Below are positions 1 to 8,543 of a DNA stretch of 64,000 bases, one piece after another. Source of the DNA: Selenomonadaceae bacterium (GTDB taxonomy: Bacteria > Bacillota > Negativicutes > Selenomonadales > Selenomonadaceae); the NCBI GenBank assembly GCA_017484005.1, contig JAFUTY010000042.1:62001-126000 (forward strand). Direction: 5' to 3'. A program made the position numbers and the translations under genes. The notes under the pieces were generated by a model. That model was given only the letters and a program-made list of their open reading frames with translations, had not been told where the DNA came from and ran no database searches. The number at the start of each line of letters is the position of its first letter. The stretch's first letter is position 1.

Positions 1-1
1 C

Positions 2-973
2 GAAACTTTCGACGAAGTGATTGTCTCGAGCGCGGGATCAGTGAATCTCGATTTTTCAAAACGCGTTGAAAAAATTCCGCCGGCATGCGAAAATTTCTTC
101 GAAGTCAAAATCGATGGTTTGCTCGGAGGTCATTCCGGCGAAAAAATTCATGAGAATCGTGCAAATGCAATTCGACTTCTAGCTTTCACAATGATTTCGA
201 TGAAACGGAAAGCGGTTGAGCTCGATAAAATTCTCAATATCTCGGAATTCAACGGCGGCGAAGCTCGAAATTCAATTCCCTCGAAAGCTTCAGCGATCAT
301 TTCGACGCAATTGACTCTCGATGAACTTGAAACTTTGACGAAGGAATTAAACGCTCGATTTTTGGCGATGTATGATATCGATTCTGGAATCAAACTCCAT
401 GTGCGTGAAGTTGATTCAGCCGGTCGAAAAATTTTCAAATCTGAAGATGCAACGTCATTGATTCGACTTATCACGATCATTCACGTCGGAGTCTATGCAA
501 TGGTTTCATACGAGAAAGATGTTGAGCAAATTGTCGAGACTTCAGCGAATCTCGGATTGGTTTCGACGCATGAAGATTCAATCGCTGTCAACTATTTCCC
601 GCGTTCGAGTGTCGATGGAAAGCTCGATTCATTTTATCAGCTTGCGGAAGATGTTGCGGATCTCACGGAATTCGAAGTTTTGATAATGAATCGGTCGCCG
701 GCATGGCAAAAAAATCCAAATTCGAAACTCGCAACGCTCGCCTGTGATATCTTCAAATCGCAAAATGATCAAACGATGAAAATCAAATCGATTCATGCGG
801 GGCTTGAATGTGGATATTTCGCGATGAAAAATCCAAAGCTCAACATCATTTCGCTCGGCACTACTAATGAAGCGATTCATTCGCCGCAGGAAAAACTGCA
901 TCTTGATACAATCGTGCCGCAAGTCAATCTGATATCAACTCTGCTCGAAAGGATCGCTGGTGGTTCAATTTGA
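2..973 (+). CDS. pepD: Cytosolic non-specific dipeptidase (PepD, M20 family), 5'-truncated by window edge
   Basis: The reading frame is open from the first bases, so this is the C-terminal part (about 323 residues) of a longer gene; the in-frame GTG at 17 is not a believable start. The family cleaves Xaa-His and other dipeptides in the cytosol using two metal ions. The visible part has the dimerisation-domain signature GGHSGEKI followed by R-x-NAI, which is typical of PepD/PepV-like M20 peptidases. It also has the late HAGLECG segment, where the family supplies a metal/substrate histidine and glutamate, and the end motif IISLGTTNEAIHSPQEKL. The stop codon overlaps the TTG start of the next gene by four bases (TTGA), so the two are probably translationally coupled. 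Family assignment is confident; exact substrate range is inferred. Confidence 0.85.
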   Translation, partial: ETFDEVIVSSAGSVNLDFSKRVEKIPPACENFFEVKIDGLLGGHSGEKIHENRANAIRLLAFTMISMKRKAVELDKILNISEFNGGEARNSIPSKASAIISTQLTLDELETLTKELNARFLAMYDIDSGIKLHVREVDSAGRKIFKSEDATSLIRLITIIHVGVYAMVSYEKDVEQIVETSANLGLVSTHEDSIAVNYFPRSSVDGKLDSFYQLAEDVADLTEFEVLIMNRSPAWQKNPNSKLATLACDIFKSQNDQTMKIKSIHAGLECGYFAMKNPKLNIISLGTTNEAIHSPQEKLHLDTIVPQVNLISTLLERIAGGSI

Positions 974-1542
974 AATTCGCGATTGGATATGCTCTCGCAC
1001 TGATTCCATTGAGTTTTGTCATTCCATTCGAATGGAGTTTTGAAAATGGATTCATCGAAAATTTTCAAGTTGTAATTCTAATCGGGAGCGGAATGTTTTC
1101 TTTATATCTTCGAAGTCAATCAGCCGATTCAGAAATTCGAGCGTTCAATCTCTGGTGCGCCTTGATATTTTTTCTATTGGCGGCGCGAGAGTTGAGTTAT
1201 GGCGGAGTATTTTTCTTGGATTTTGAGGATGAAAATGGAAGACATTACGTTCCGAATTCTCGACAGCCATGGTATCGAGAACTCCATATTGCAATTGGAA
1301 TTTATATCGCGATGCTCGTTATAATGCTCAAAAAGCTCCCGATTCGAAAAATGCTATCGATTCGAATTCCAATTCAGATTGTCGGACTTTTAATCGTTGG
1401 AATTTCATTTGCAACGATTGGAGATCATGAATATCTTTTCGATGTCAAGCAGTCGCAAATTTTGGAAGAAACATCCGAGTGTTTGATGTATGGAATGCTG
1501 CCGATGCTTTGTCGATATTACGATCGTGCGCTCAAAAATTAA
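970..1542 (+). CDS. Hypothetical membrane protein
   Basis: A 190-residue protein starting at TTG 970, overlapping the pepD stop by four bases. I do not recognise the family. Hydrophobic stretches at about residues 2-20, 30-48, 58-76, 110-128 and 134-152 suggest five membrane helices with short polar loops. A more polar segment (FLDFEDENGRH and the following tryptophan-containing region) lies in the middle and could face the outside. Gene order (pepD, this gene, CNNM transporter) and tight spacing suggest one transcript. No catalytic motif is visible. Confidence 0.7.
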   Translation: MKFAIGYALALIPLSFVIPFEWSFENGFIENFQVVILIGSGMFSLYLRSQSADSEIRAFNLWCALIFFLLAARELSYGGVFFLDFEDENGRHYVPNSRQPWYRELHIAIGIYIAMLVIMLKKLPIRKMLSIRIPIQIVGLLIVGISFATIGDHEYLFDVKQSQILEETSECLMYGMLPMLCRYYDRALKN

Positions 1543-1557
1543 CTGGAGGTTTTGTTT

Positions 1558-2883
1558 TTGGATATCACTTCGATAATTCTGCAGACCCTCACAGTTCTAT
1601 TTTTAATTGCGATGAATGGATTTTTTGTCGCGGCAGAATTTTGTTGCGTGAAAATGCGCCCGTCGCGAATCGAAACAATGATTCTCGAAGGAAACTCCCG
1701 CGCTAAATATGCAAAACAATTGACAGATGCTCTCGATTTTTCATTGTCAGTCACGCAGCTCGGAATCACTCTCGCAAGTCTTGGATTAGGCTGGGTTGGA
1801 GAGCCATTCGTCGCAAAATTGATCCTCCCGCTTACGAGTGAATTCGGATTCGATGAAACGGTTGGACATACAATTTCACTCGCGATCGCTTTCACGATTA
1901 TAACTTCAATGCATATAATTCTCGGCGAATTGACTCCAAAAACTGCGGCAATTGCAAACGTCGAAAAGATCATGATGGCAATTGCAATTCCAATGGTAAT
2001 TTTTGGAAAGATAATGTATCCATTCGTTTGGATGCTCAATACTCTCGCAAATTTTGTCGCACATCATCTAGGTTTCGAAGTTGGCGCGGAAGAAGTCGCA
2101 CATAATCCCGACGAGATCCGTTTATTAATGGAAGAAAGTCACAAGCAGGGATTAATCGACGAGACTGAAGTGAATTTTGTCGATAACGTTTTCGATTTTT
2201 CAGAGCGCAATGTTCGAGAAATCATGGTGCCGCGGACAGATATGGTTTGTCTGTATTTAGATGATCCGCCCGAAAAAATTCTCGAGACGATTTGCGAGGA
2301 GGAAATGACTCGATATCCAATTTGCCGCGAGGATAAAGATCACATCATTGGATTTTTGCATGTGAAAGATCTAGTCAAACTTTTGGGGAAGAAAAAATCG
2401 ATCAATCTTCGAAAATTAGCTCGAAAAGTGTTAGTCGTTCCGGAATCAATGGATGTCTCGGTTTTATTGAAAACATTTCAGCGAAGTCGATCTCAGCTCG
2501 CGGTTGTCGTTGATGAATATGGCGGGACAGCTGGAATGGTGACAATCGAAGATATAATGGAGGAGATTGTCGGGGATATTCAAGATGAATTCGATGAAGA
2601 GCGACCGACAGCTGAGCGTCGCGGTGATCGGACATATTCAATCGATGCAAAAATGCTCCTCGAAGAGTTGAAAGATGTTTTGGAAATTGAAATCGAGGAC
2701 GAGGATGTTGATTCAATCGGCGGCTGGCTTTATGAACAGCTTGGAAATGCTCCTCAAGTTGGACAATCAGCGTCGCATCGTGGAAATATTTTTTATGTTG
2801 AAGAAGTTGATGGAGTTAGAATTACTCGAGTGCTCGTGAAATTATCAAAGGAACTTTCCGAGGAGCATGAAGAGATTGTCTGA
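1558..2883 (+). CDS. CNNM/CorC-HlyC family membrane protein with CBS domains
   Basis: A 441-residue protein with the classic order of this family: an N-terminal CNNM (DUF21) membrane domain (about residues 1-190, containing NGFFVAAEF and later GELTPKTAAI), two CBS motifs (about 205-330, starting at REIMVPRTDM), and a C-terminal CorC_HlyC domain (about 350-435) after the acidic IVGDIQDEFDEE linker. Characterised relatives are linked to magnesium or other divalent-cation efflux and are often misnamed hemolysins. TTG 1558 is chosen as the start because the GGAGG at 1545-1549 is too close to the TTG at 1552. A strong bidirectional terminator follows directly. Confidence 0.85.
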   Translation: MDITSIILQTLTVLFLIAMNGFFVAAEFCCVKMRPSRIETMILEGNSRAKYAKQLTDALDFSLSVTQLGITLASLGLGWVGEPFVAKLILPLTSEFGFDETVGHTISLAIAFTIITSMHIILGELTPKTAAIANVEKIMMAIAIPMVIFGKIMYPFVWMLNTLANFVAHHLGFEVGAEEVAHNPDEIRLLMEESHKQGLIDETEVNFVDNVFDFSERNVREIMVPRTDMVCLYLDDPPEKILETICEEEMTRYPICREDKDHIIGFLHVKDLVKLLGKKKSINLRKLARKVLVVPESMDVSVLLKTFQRSRSQLAVVVDEYGGTAGMVTIEDIMEEIVGDIQDEFDEERPTAERRGDRTYSIDAKMLLEELKDVLEIEIEDEDVDSIGGWLYEQLGNAPQVGQSASHRGNIFYVEEVDGVRITRVLVKLSKELSEEHEEIV

Positions 2884-2887
2884 ATTA

Positions 2888-2934
2888 AAAAGATCCCCGA
2901 TAGATCATTGCGATCTGTCGGGGATCTTTTTTTG
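2888..2934. terminator. GATC-rich bidirectional terminator
   Basis: A 16-bp stem (2891-2906 with 2912-2927) around a 5-base loop, followed by T8 on the + strand and preceded by an A run, so it can also end leftward transcription. It separates the CNNM gene from the convergent coiled-coil/TPR gene. It belongs to the recurring terminator family described in the findings. Confidence 0.85.
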
Positions 2935-2939
2935 TTCGG

Positions 2940-3562
2940 TTATCGATGTGGCATATCTTTGAGAAATTGCTTTGCAAGAGGATGATTTGGATTAAGATCA
3001 ATCGCCTTTTCAAAATCATCAATCGCATTGTCATAATCTTTAATTCTGTTATTGATTTTGGATCTAGCCTCATAAGCTACTCCGCGTCCTGCATAATAAT
3101 CACTGTTTTTGGGATCGATCTCAATTGCCCTTGTATAATCCTCGATCGATTGATCCAGTAAATCCAATTTATCGATAGGTCGTTGCATTATCATTGAATC
3201 AAAATAATTTCCACTTCCGCGTTTAGCATATATTTCAGCGCGTTGACGATCCTCAGAAGTTACTTCGCTCGAAGTGAAGAATGACCATAATCCAATCAAA
3301 CACAAACCAACAGCCAAAATTCTCTTCCAGTTTCCAAAAAAAAAATCTCGCGCCAATTCGATGAAACATTTTCCTTCAGATTTTCCAAATGCTCGGCAGA
3401 TTTTTCCTTCCAATCATCTTGATTCTCTTCGATCGTCTTTTTCAGAGTATCAATATGCTCGGCAGATTTTTCTTTGAGATTTTCAAGATGTTCAGCGGAT
3501 TTCTCCTTCAACTCCTCACCTTTCTCCTCGACTTTCTTTTTCAAATCATTCACATCAAACAT
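2940..3562 (-). pseudogene. Coiled-coil/TPR membrane protein, split by a frameshift at a 10-base A/T run
   Basis: Two overlapping minus-strand frames make sense only as one gene. The first (from ATG 3562, preceded by a good GGAGG) encodes a charged helical region with repeated KSAEHLENLKE units, like a YtxH or apolipoprotein-type coiled coil, and leads into NWREIFF. The second frame (to 2940) continues with a membrane segment (LAVGLCLIGLWSFF) and a tetratricopeptide-like region (SIEDYTRAIEIDPKN and DDFEKAIDLNPNHP). They meet at the homopolymer 3336-3345. Eleven (or eight) T on the coding strand would give one continuous frame of about 207 residues; ten breaks it. The cause may be a consensus error, a true mutation, phase variation or slippage. 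The function is unknown; an envelope-anchored scaffold is a guess. Confidence 0.65.
3336..3345. repeat. A10 homopolymer (T10 on coding strand)
   Basis: Ten consecutive A on the + strand, exactly where the coiled-coil frame and the TPR frame of the minus-strand gene must be joined. One extra base restores the reading frame. Confidence 0.9.
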
Positions 3563-3689
3563 TCAAATCCCTCCTCGATAAATTCACGCGATCTCTTTTA
3601 AGATTATGATAAATCGATCCACTCGAAAAAAAATAACTCACGAGGTAAATCTATCGGGGGATTTTTTTGTTAAACATCGAAATCTTGAA

Positions 3690-3830
3690 TTGAGCTTCCC
3701 GTGACAAAATCATGAGATTCCTGCTTCATTGATCAGGATTCATCGAAACGACTATCCCGAGTCTCCACAGGCTTAACTTCCCACAGTTCCTGCGGTACAA
3801 AATATTTCTACGATGCAGCTCTTTCGAGAA
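3690..3830 (-). ncRNA. Possible omega-RNA/right-end RNA of TnpB element
   Basis: Read on the minus strand, the sequence after the tnpB stop contains the words GGGAAGTTAAGCCTGTGGAG and, further on, GAAGCAGGAATC. I recall these as conserved at the 3' ends of many IS605/IS1341 elements, where the guide (omega or re) RNA is produced. An imperfect terminal hairpin with G-U pairs follows. The similarity is from memory; expression and structure are unverified. Confidence 0.4.
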
Positions 3831-4284
3831 GTCTTTTACCTTCTGCCAATATATTCACAGCCGCATTAATATCTCTATCATGTTGCGCTCCACATTCCGG
3901 ACAGATCCAGTTGCGAATTGATAGCTCTTTCGTCTCCGGATTCTGATATCCGCAACATGAACAGATCTGACTCGATGCATAGAATCTCCCAACACTCTGC
4001 ACAACTTTTCCATACCACCGCGATTTATATTCCAACATCTCGACGAATTTCCCGATTCCGATATCGCCGATTGATTGTGCCAAACAATGATTCGACATCA
4101 TTCCGCGCACATTCAAATCTTCTATGCATACCAGATCGTAATTTCTAATTAATCGCGTCGTCAGTTGATGTAGAAAATTCTCTCGCTGATTCGAAATATA
4201 TTCATACATTCTCGCTAATCGAATTCTCGCTTTGTTCCGATTCTGACTGTCACTTGATTTTCGTGACAATCTCTTCTGCAGCAT
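3808..4284 (-). pseudogene. tnpB: TnpB (OrfB, IS605 family) C-terminal fragment
   Basis: A 158-residue fragment that matches the last part of TnpB, an RNA-guided transposon nuclease normally about 370-400 residues long. It keeps the [11 protein letters not shown] helix, the RuvC-II glutamate in [10 protein letters not shown], the four-cysteine zinc finger (CSCCG ... CPEC) and the RuvC-III aspartate in HDRDINAA. The N-terminal domain and RuvC-I aspartate are missing, so it cannot be an active nuclease. The ATG at 4284 is internal to the original gene, and no clear ribosome binding site precedes it. It may be an inert relic or a source of a short C-terminal peptide. Confidence 0.8.
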
Positions 4285-4351
4285 TTTGACACGAAATAAC
4301 CATGTAACAATAAAACCGAATTTGTATCGGGCGAGGAGGTTATTAAATTTC

Positions 4352-5005
4352 TTGAGACAATCATCGATAATAAATCCGGAGATCGATCGGCAGCGCGTGA
4401 GTGATCTCTATGAATTCGAGCGCGAAGCATATTCATCTGGATTCGATTTAATCGCGGGAGTTGATGAGGCTGGACGTGGATGTTTGGCGGGATCTCTAGC
4501 GGTCGGCGCATGTATTCTGCCGCGAGAGATTTATATTCCTCGGCTTGATGATTCGAAAAAGCTTTCACCAAAACTTCGAGAAAAAATTTATGATGAAATT
4601 CGAGCCGTCGCAATTGCATGGAGTGTTGTCTTTATCGATGAAAAACGAATCGATGAAATCAATATTCTCGAAGCAACACGTGAAGGCATGAAACTCGCAA
4701 TTTCAAAATTGAATCCTCAGCCGCAAATGATTCTCACCGATTTTGTGAAACTCGAAAATTCGAGAGTTCCAACGAAATCAATAGTTCATGGCGACGCGCG
4801 ATCTGCATCGATAGCCGCGGCATCGATTTTAGCAAAGGTCGAGCGCGATCGATTAATGCAAAGTCTCGATTCAAAATTTCCCGAGTATCATTTCGCAAAA
4901 AATAAAGGTTATGGAACGAAGGATCACATCGAAGCGATTGAAAAATTTGGAGCGTGCGAGATTCATCGAAAAACATTCGCGCCGATAAAATTCCTTCCAA
5001 ATTAA
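4352..5005 (+). CDS. rnhB: Ribonuclease HII
   Basis: RNase HII removes ribonucleotides and RNA primers from RNA:DNA hybrids. The protein (about 217 residues) has the first acidic motif AGVDEAGRG, then DDSKKLS, the aspartate in ILTDFV, the [18 protein letters not shown] region and the terminal [10 protein letters not shown] ... HRKTFAP motif, so it looks complete and active. TTG 4352 is chosen because AGGAGGT at 4334-4340 precedes it; the open frame runs further upstream into the edge of the transposon remnant. It is followed closely by ylqG and ylqH, the same order as in Bacillus subtilis. Confidence 0.9.
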   Translation: MRQSSIINPEIDRQRVSDLYEFEREAYSSGFDLIAGVDEAGRGCLAGSLAVGACILPREIYIPRLDDSKKLSPKLREKIYDEIRAVAIAWSVVFIDEKRIDEINILEATREGMKLAISKLNPQPQMILTDFVKLENSRVPTKSIVHGDARSASIAAASILAKVERDRLMQSLDSKFPEYHFAKNKGYGTKDHIEAIEKFGACEIHRKTFAPIKFLPN

Positions 5006-5026
5006 AATCACTGGGGAGGTGTTTCA

Positions 5027-7477
5027 GTGCCGCCAATCATTACAACTCAATCTGGTGGAATTCGTCCAGTTGAGCGTCCATTATCCCCTGGTGTCGATGG
5101 AATTCAGCGTCGAGAAGGCGGAGAATCTCCATTTCAGCCGCGCACAGATGTAGCACTTCGAAGCGCAGTTCAAGACATCGGACAGCTGCTGACGCAAATC
5201 AATTCCGCGCAAAAGGAAGTCGTTGAAAAAATTCCTCCCGAGTTGAAACAAGTCATCGATAACATCATGCAGCAGGCATTTTCAATCGATCAAACTCTCG
5301 GCAAGGGAGTCGGCAGCACGCTCGAGAGTCAGCGATTTTCAATGGATCAGCTCGCAATTTTTTCGCGAATGATTCTGCAGACCGGCGCGCTCGCAGATAA
5401 AGGATTTTCAATGGAATTGCCAGATTCACTTCGAACGCTGTTCACGAATCTGAAATCATATCTCGCCGAGCAGGTTGGAAATTCGCTCGAGCCAGTACTT
5501 CTAGCGAAAGCATCGTTTGATCTTCTTAACACTGAAACGACAGATCAGATGCCTCCCGCACTGGCAAATCTGATTTCACAAATGCAGGCGGGAGCATCGT
5601 CAACAGTTCAGCCGTCGCAGGATCAATCGGGCATGGGATTTTTGAAGCAGCTCGTTCAATATTTTATGCCTCAACCGGAATCTGAAAAATCGGCTCAGCA
5701 GAATTCTCAAAATCAAACTCAAACAGAATCAAAACCGACTCAGCAGCAGACATTCGCGAATCAAGCTTATCGAAACATGCAATTGCCTCTCGAACCGAAG
5801 AAAGGTCAGCCGCCAACTCAATTTCAGCCGAGAGAAGCTCCTCGACCTGCAGTATCTCAAACATCGAATCAATCGCCGCAAGTTTTTCAACAGACTCCGG
5901 AAGGCGAAGTTCAAAATCCAAATCAAGCTCGACAAAATCAAAATCCAGCTCAGAATTTGAATCAATCTCAAAACTCAGCTCAATCTCAAAATCCTAATCA
6001 GACTCAACAATCCCAACAATCTCAAAATCCAAATCAAACGCAGCAGTCTCAGAATCAAACATCTCAAACTCAAAACACCAATCAATCTCAACATACTTCT
6101 CAAAACCCTCAAACTGAATCAAAATCTCAACCGCCGAATCAAAATCAAACTCAACAATCTCAACAATCTCAGCAGACTCAATCGAATCCTCAAAATCCAA
6201 TTCCGAAGGGCAGAGTCTCGAGTTTCCCTCAAATTTTCAAACAGCCGCCAATTCTTCAACCTAAAAATTCTCCACCGCCAACTCAATCTCAACCTCAAAA
6301 TTCGAATCAAACTCAACAGACTCAATCGAATCCTCAATCCCAAAATCCAAATCAAGCTCAACAGACTCAATCGAATCCTCAATCCCAAAATCCAAATCAA
6401 ACTCAACAATCTCAATCGAATCCTCAACCACAAAATCTCAATCAAACTCAACAATCTCAACCGAATCCTCAATCCCAAAATCCGAATCAGACTCAACAGA
6501 CTCAATCGAATCCTCAACCTCAAAATCCGAATCAGACGCAACAATCTCCGCAAACTCAACGCAATTATCAAACTCAAACGCCAAATCTTTTACCAAATCA
6601 AGGCACACAATCGCAGCCAAGTCAGAATTTATTTCCGCAGTCGAATTTCATCCCGCGCAATGATTGGCAGACTGAACCGCAGCAATTCATCGAGCAAAGT
6701 CTGCGTGAAACGATGAAAGAGGCAAAGCAGCAGCTCCTCAAACAGCCGATGCAGAATTCAGAAATCACGATGGGAACAATGCGCGATGCAGCTCAAATGC
6801 TGCTCAAAAACGCAAATCTATCGCAGCAGGATTCGCAGATTCTTCAGCAATTTGTGAATCAAAACGATTCTGCTCTCAGCAAAGGTGACGCGCGGCATCT
6901 GCAAAATCTGCTTCGGCTTTGTCAACAAAACGTCCCGATCACAGTTCAGCAGGCGGCAATTCAGCAAAATCTTCCGGAACTTCCACGAATCTGGTCATTT
7001 ATGCAGCTCTGTGATATGGCGCAGATCAAAAAAATGCCGTCGAAGGATCTCAAACGAATTGGGAGAGATGTCGCAGATTTTGTAATATCGATGAAACATT
7101 CAATGGCAGGCAGCAATTCTCAAGAGCCAGGAATTCAAAATCAGCGTTCAGTGGATTTTATGACGCCGCTGTATCTCGGTGAGAATGGTGAATCTTATCC
7201 AGCTTACATTCATGTTTATGATGAAAAAAATCGCGACGTTGAAACTGGACAAATGAAAAAAGAAACATGGTTTAGAGTTTGCGTTTTGACTGATGCGCTT
7301 GGTCCAGTTGAATTGGTGAGCCGAGTTTATGATGGCTCGCAGCTTGACATGCGGCTCTATTTTGTCGATCAAGATTCGGCAAATCAATTTCGCGAGGAAT
7401 ATTTAGGCGCGCTGCAGAATTCGATGAAAGATAATGTGAATCTGAGTCTCAATGATTTCAGAGTTATGACGATATAG
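5027..7477 (+). CDS. ylqG: YlqG-like protein with FliK-like C-terminus and long Gln/Asn-rich linker
   Basis: An 816-residue protein from GTG 5027 (GGGGAGGTG just upstream). Residues 1-215 are a helical N-terminal region. About 220-545 is an extreme low-complexity linker of Gln, Asn, Pro, Ser and Thr that includes five 15-residue repeats. The C-terminal 240 residues are globular. The last 80 residues (LGPVELVSRVYDGSQLDMRLYF ... NLSLNDFRVM) resemble the hook-length control domain of FliK in pattern. Position between rnhB and the FlhB-like ylqH matches Bacillus. A role with YlqH in flagellar or related export control is inferred from the FliK-FlhB partnership, not shown. The Bacillus homologue is much shorter, so the linker is the odd part. 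Confidence 0.65.
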   Translation: MPPIITTQSGGIRPVERPLSPGVDGIQRREGGESPFQPRTDVALRSAVQDIGQLLTQINSAQKEVVEKIPPELKQVIDNIMQQAFSIDQTLGKGVGSTLESQRFSMDQLAIFSRMILQTGALADKGFSMELPDSLRTLFTNLKSYLAEQVGNSLEPVLLAKASFDLLNTETTDQMPPALANLISQMQAGASSTVQPSQDQSGMGFLKQLVQYFMPQPESEKSAQQNSQNQTQTESKPTQQQTFANQAYRNMQLPLEPKKGQPPTQFQPREAPRPAVSQTSNQSPQVFQQTPEGEVQNPNQARQNQNPAQNLNQSQNSAQSQNPNQTQQSQQSQNPNQTQQSQNQTSQTQNTNQSQHTSQNPQTESKSQPPNQNQTQQSQQSQQTQSNPQNPIPKGRVSSFPQIFKQPPILQPKNSPPPTQSQPQNSNQTQQTQSNPQSQNPNQAQQTQSNPQSQNPNQTQQSQSNPQPQNLNQTQQSQPNPQSQNPNQTQQTQSNPQPQNPNQTQQSPQTQRNYQTQTPNLLPNQGTQSQPSQNLFPQSNFIPRNDWQTEPQQFIEQSLRETMKEAKQQLLKQPMQNSEITMGTMRDAAQMLLKNANLSQQDSQILQQFVNQNDSALSKGDARHLQNLLRLCQQNVPITVQQAAIQQNLPELPRIWSFMQLCDMAQIKKMPSKDLKRIGRDVADFVISMKHSMAGSNSQEPGIQNQRSVDFMTPLYLGENGESYPAYIHVYDEKNRDVETGQMKKETWFRVCVLTDALGPVELVSRVYDGSQLDMRLYFVDQDSANQFREEYLGALQNSMKDNVNLSLNDFRVMTI
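6323..6547 (+). repeat. Five in-frame 45-bp tandem repeats in ylqG
   Basis: Units start at 6323, 6368, 6413, 6458 and 6503, each coding for variants of the 15-residue unit QSNPQSQNPNQTQQS. Spacing is exactly 45 bp and differences are a few bases per unit, so copy-number change by slippage or recombination would keep the frame. Confidence 0.9.
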
Positions 7478-7500
7478 AAATTTCCGAGGTGATAGATTAA

Positions 7501-7842
7501 ATGCCAAATCGACCGCCGCCGTCAGAATCGGAGCAAAATCAAACTGAAACTCAAAAGGCAGTCGCGCTGCAATATGACGTCGAGCGAGACACTGCGCCGC
7601 GAGTCATTGCGAAGGGCAGAGGACATGTCGCGGAAAATATTCTAGCCGCCGCGCAAAACAATTCGATTCCGGTTTATCAGAACAAATCGCTCGTGAATAT
7701 GCTGATGGCGATCGATATTGACCGAGAAATTCCGCCCGAACTCTACAAAGCGATCGCTGAAGTCATGGCATACATCTATAAAATGGATAAAAAAGAACAA
7801 GCTCGTCGAATGGCAAATCGTCCTCGCCGACGAATAATTTGA
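7501..7842 (+). CDS. ylqH: FlhB C-terminal-domain-like export protein (YlqH/FlhX type)
   Basis: A 113-residue soluble protein with the fold of the cytoplasmic tail of FlhB (EscU/YscU family). Diagnostic pieces are PRVIAKGRGHVAENILAAA, IPVYQNKSLVNML and PPELYKAIAEVMAYIYKMDK, which line up with FlhB residues after the NPTH cleavage site. The NPTH motif itself and the membrane domain are absent. A full-length flhB is present at 37.9 kb, so this is the short stand-alone paralogue. In Helicobacter a similar short protein can replace the FlhB tail; here the function is inferred. Good ribosome binding site (GAGGTGAT). Confidence 0.8.
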   Translation: MPNRPPPSESEQNQTETQKAVALQYDVERDTAPRVIAKGRGHVAENILAAAQNNSIPVYQNKSLVNMLMAIDIDREIPPELYKAIAEVMAYIYKMDKKEQARRMANRPRRRII

Positions 7843-7850
7843 CGGAAATA

Positions 7851-7893
7851 AAAAAGTCCCGAGGGATCAATTACGATCTCTCGGGACTTTTTT
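7851..7893. terminator. Bidirectional terminator after ylqH
   Basis: A perfect 15-bp stem (7854-7868 with 7875-7889) with a six-base loop, an A run before it and T6 after it. It separates ylqH from the convergent HAD gene. Confidence 0.85.
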
Positions 7894-7900
7894 CATTCGG

Positions 7901-7947
7901 GAAACGTGACGTTTCATCCAATTAAAATGGGTCAAGCGTCACGCTTG
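7901..7947. repeat. Two short inverted repeats between convergent genes
   Basis: GAAACGTGACGTTTC (7901-7915) and CAAGCGTCACGCTTG (7933-7947) are two 6-bp-stem hairpins with three-base centres, 17 bases apart. The second overlaps the HAD stop codon and is followed by T6 on the + strand, so it could act as an additional weak terminator. Confidence 0.55.
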
Positions 7948-8543
7948 TTTTTTGTTCGGAGAATATTTAAAAGTTCATCTTCAGTTTCAACGAAAAAATC
8001 TGCGGCAGATTTCAAACATTCCGCTGGTCGATGCAAAATTCCGCTCGCAATTGATATATCGGCAGATTTCATCGCGTCGAAATCATTTGCACCGTCGCCG
8101 ATGTAAATCACAAATTTTTTCTGAGATTGAAAATTTTTGACTATCAAATCCTTCCGGAGAATTTCTTCGATCTCAACGATTTGATCCTTCGAAACTCTAG
8201 CGATCGATGAAAAAAATTCACAGCCGATCCTCTCACAAAGTTTCTCAATCCAAACATCGAGATTCCCTGTGACAATCGAACATCGATCCGAATTTTCCTG
8301 AATGAATCGAACGAGCTTTTCATGAATCGGAATTTTTTCTAGGAGATTTGCAATTTCACTCACTGGAATTTTTTTGAGCAGCTCAACTCGTCTCGAAAAA
8401 CTTTCCGCGAATGAAATCTGTCCTTCGATTGTCTGCCGCGTGAGAGTCTCGATTTCAGAATCAAATCCAAATTCCCGCGCGATTATTGGAAGTGTCTCGA
8501 CTTTTGTCAAAGTGCCGTCGAGATCGAAGAGAAATTTTTGCAT
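7932..8543 (-). CDS. HAD-superfamily phosphatase (SerB-like)
   Basis: A 203-residue HAD hydrolase with the nucleophile motif FDLDGTLT at residues 6-13, a serine/threonine motif SIVTGNLD near 100, and the late acidic motif IGDGANDFDAM, all expected for an active phosphatase. The helical cap between motifs I and II suggests the phosphoserine-phosphatase-like subgroup. The start ATG follows the stop of the upstream glycosyltransferase with no gap, so the two are coupled, which hints at a sugar-phosphate or nucleotide-linked substrate. The substrate is not deducible. Confidence 0.8.
   Translation of the reverse strand: MQKFLFDLDGTLTKVETLPIIAREFGFDSEIETLTRQTIEGQISFAESFSRRVELLKKIPVSEIANLLEKIPIHEKLVRFIQENSDRCSIVTGNLDVWIEKLCERIGCEFFSSIARVSKDQIVEIEEILRKDLIVKNFQSQKKFVIYIGDGANDFDAMKSADISIASGILHRPAECLKSAADFFVETEDELLNILRTKNKRDA

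Larger units (their letters stand above)
3690..4284 (-). mobile_element. Remnant of an IS605/IS1341-type element (right part)
   Basis: Only the 3' part of the element survives: the C-terminal 158 codons of a TnpB gene, the conserved downstream sequence and a degenerate hairpin near the probable right end (about 3690-3696, read on the minus strand as ...GCTCAA). No TnpA gene or left end is visible. The remnant stops close to the start region of rnhB, so a deletion or partial duplication at that junction is likely. The exact outer borders are inferred. Confidence 0.65.

Noticed and set aside
4215..4619. Minus-strand frame of 134 codons opposite rnhB, as a missing N-terminal part of tnpB
   Set aside because: It has no TnpB motifs and lies in antisense to a well-conserved rnhB.
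6323..6547. Regular 45-bp repeats could be mistaken for a CRISPR array
   Set aside because: The units are contiguous without unique spacers and stay in frame within ylqG; they code for a 15-residue protein repeat.
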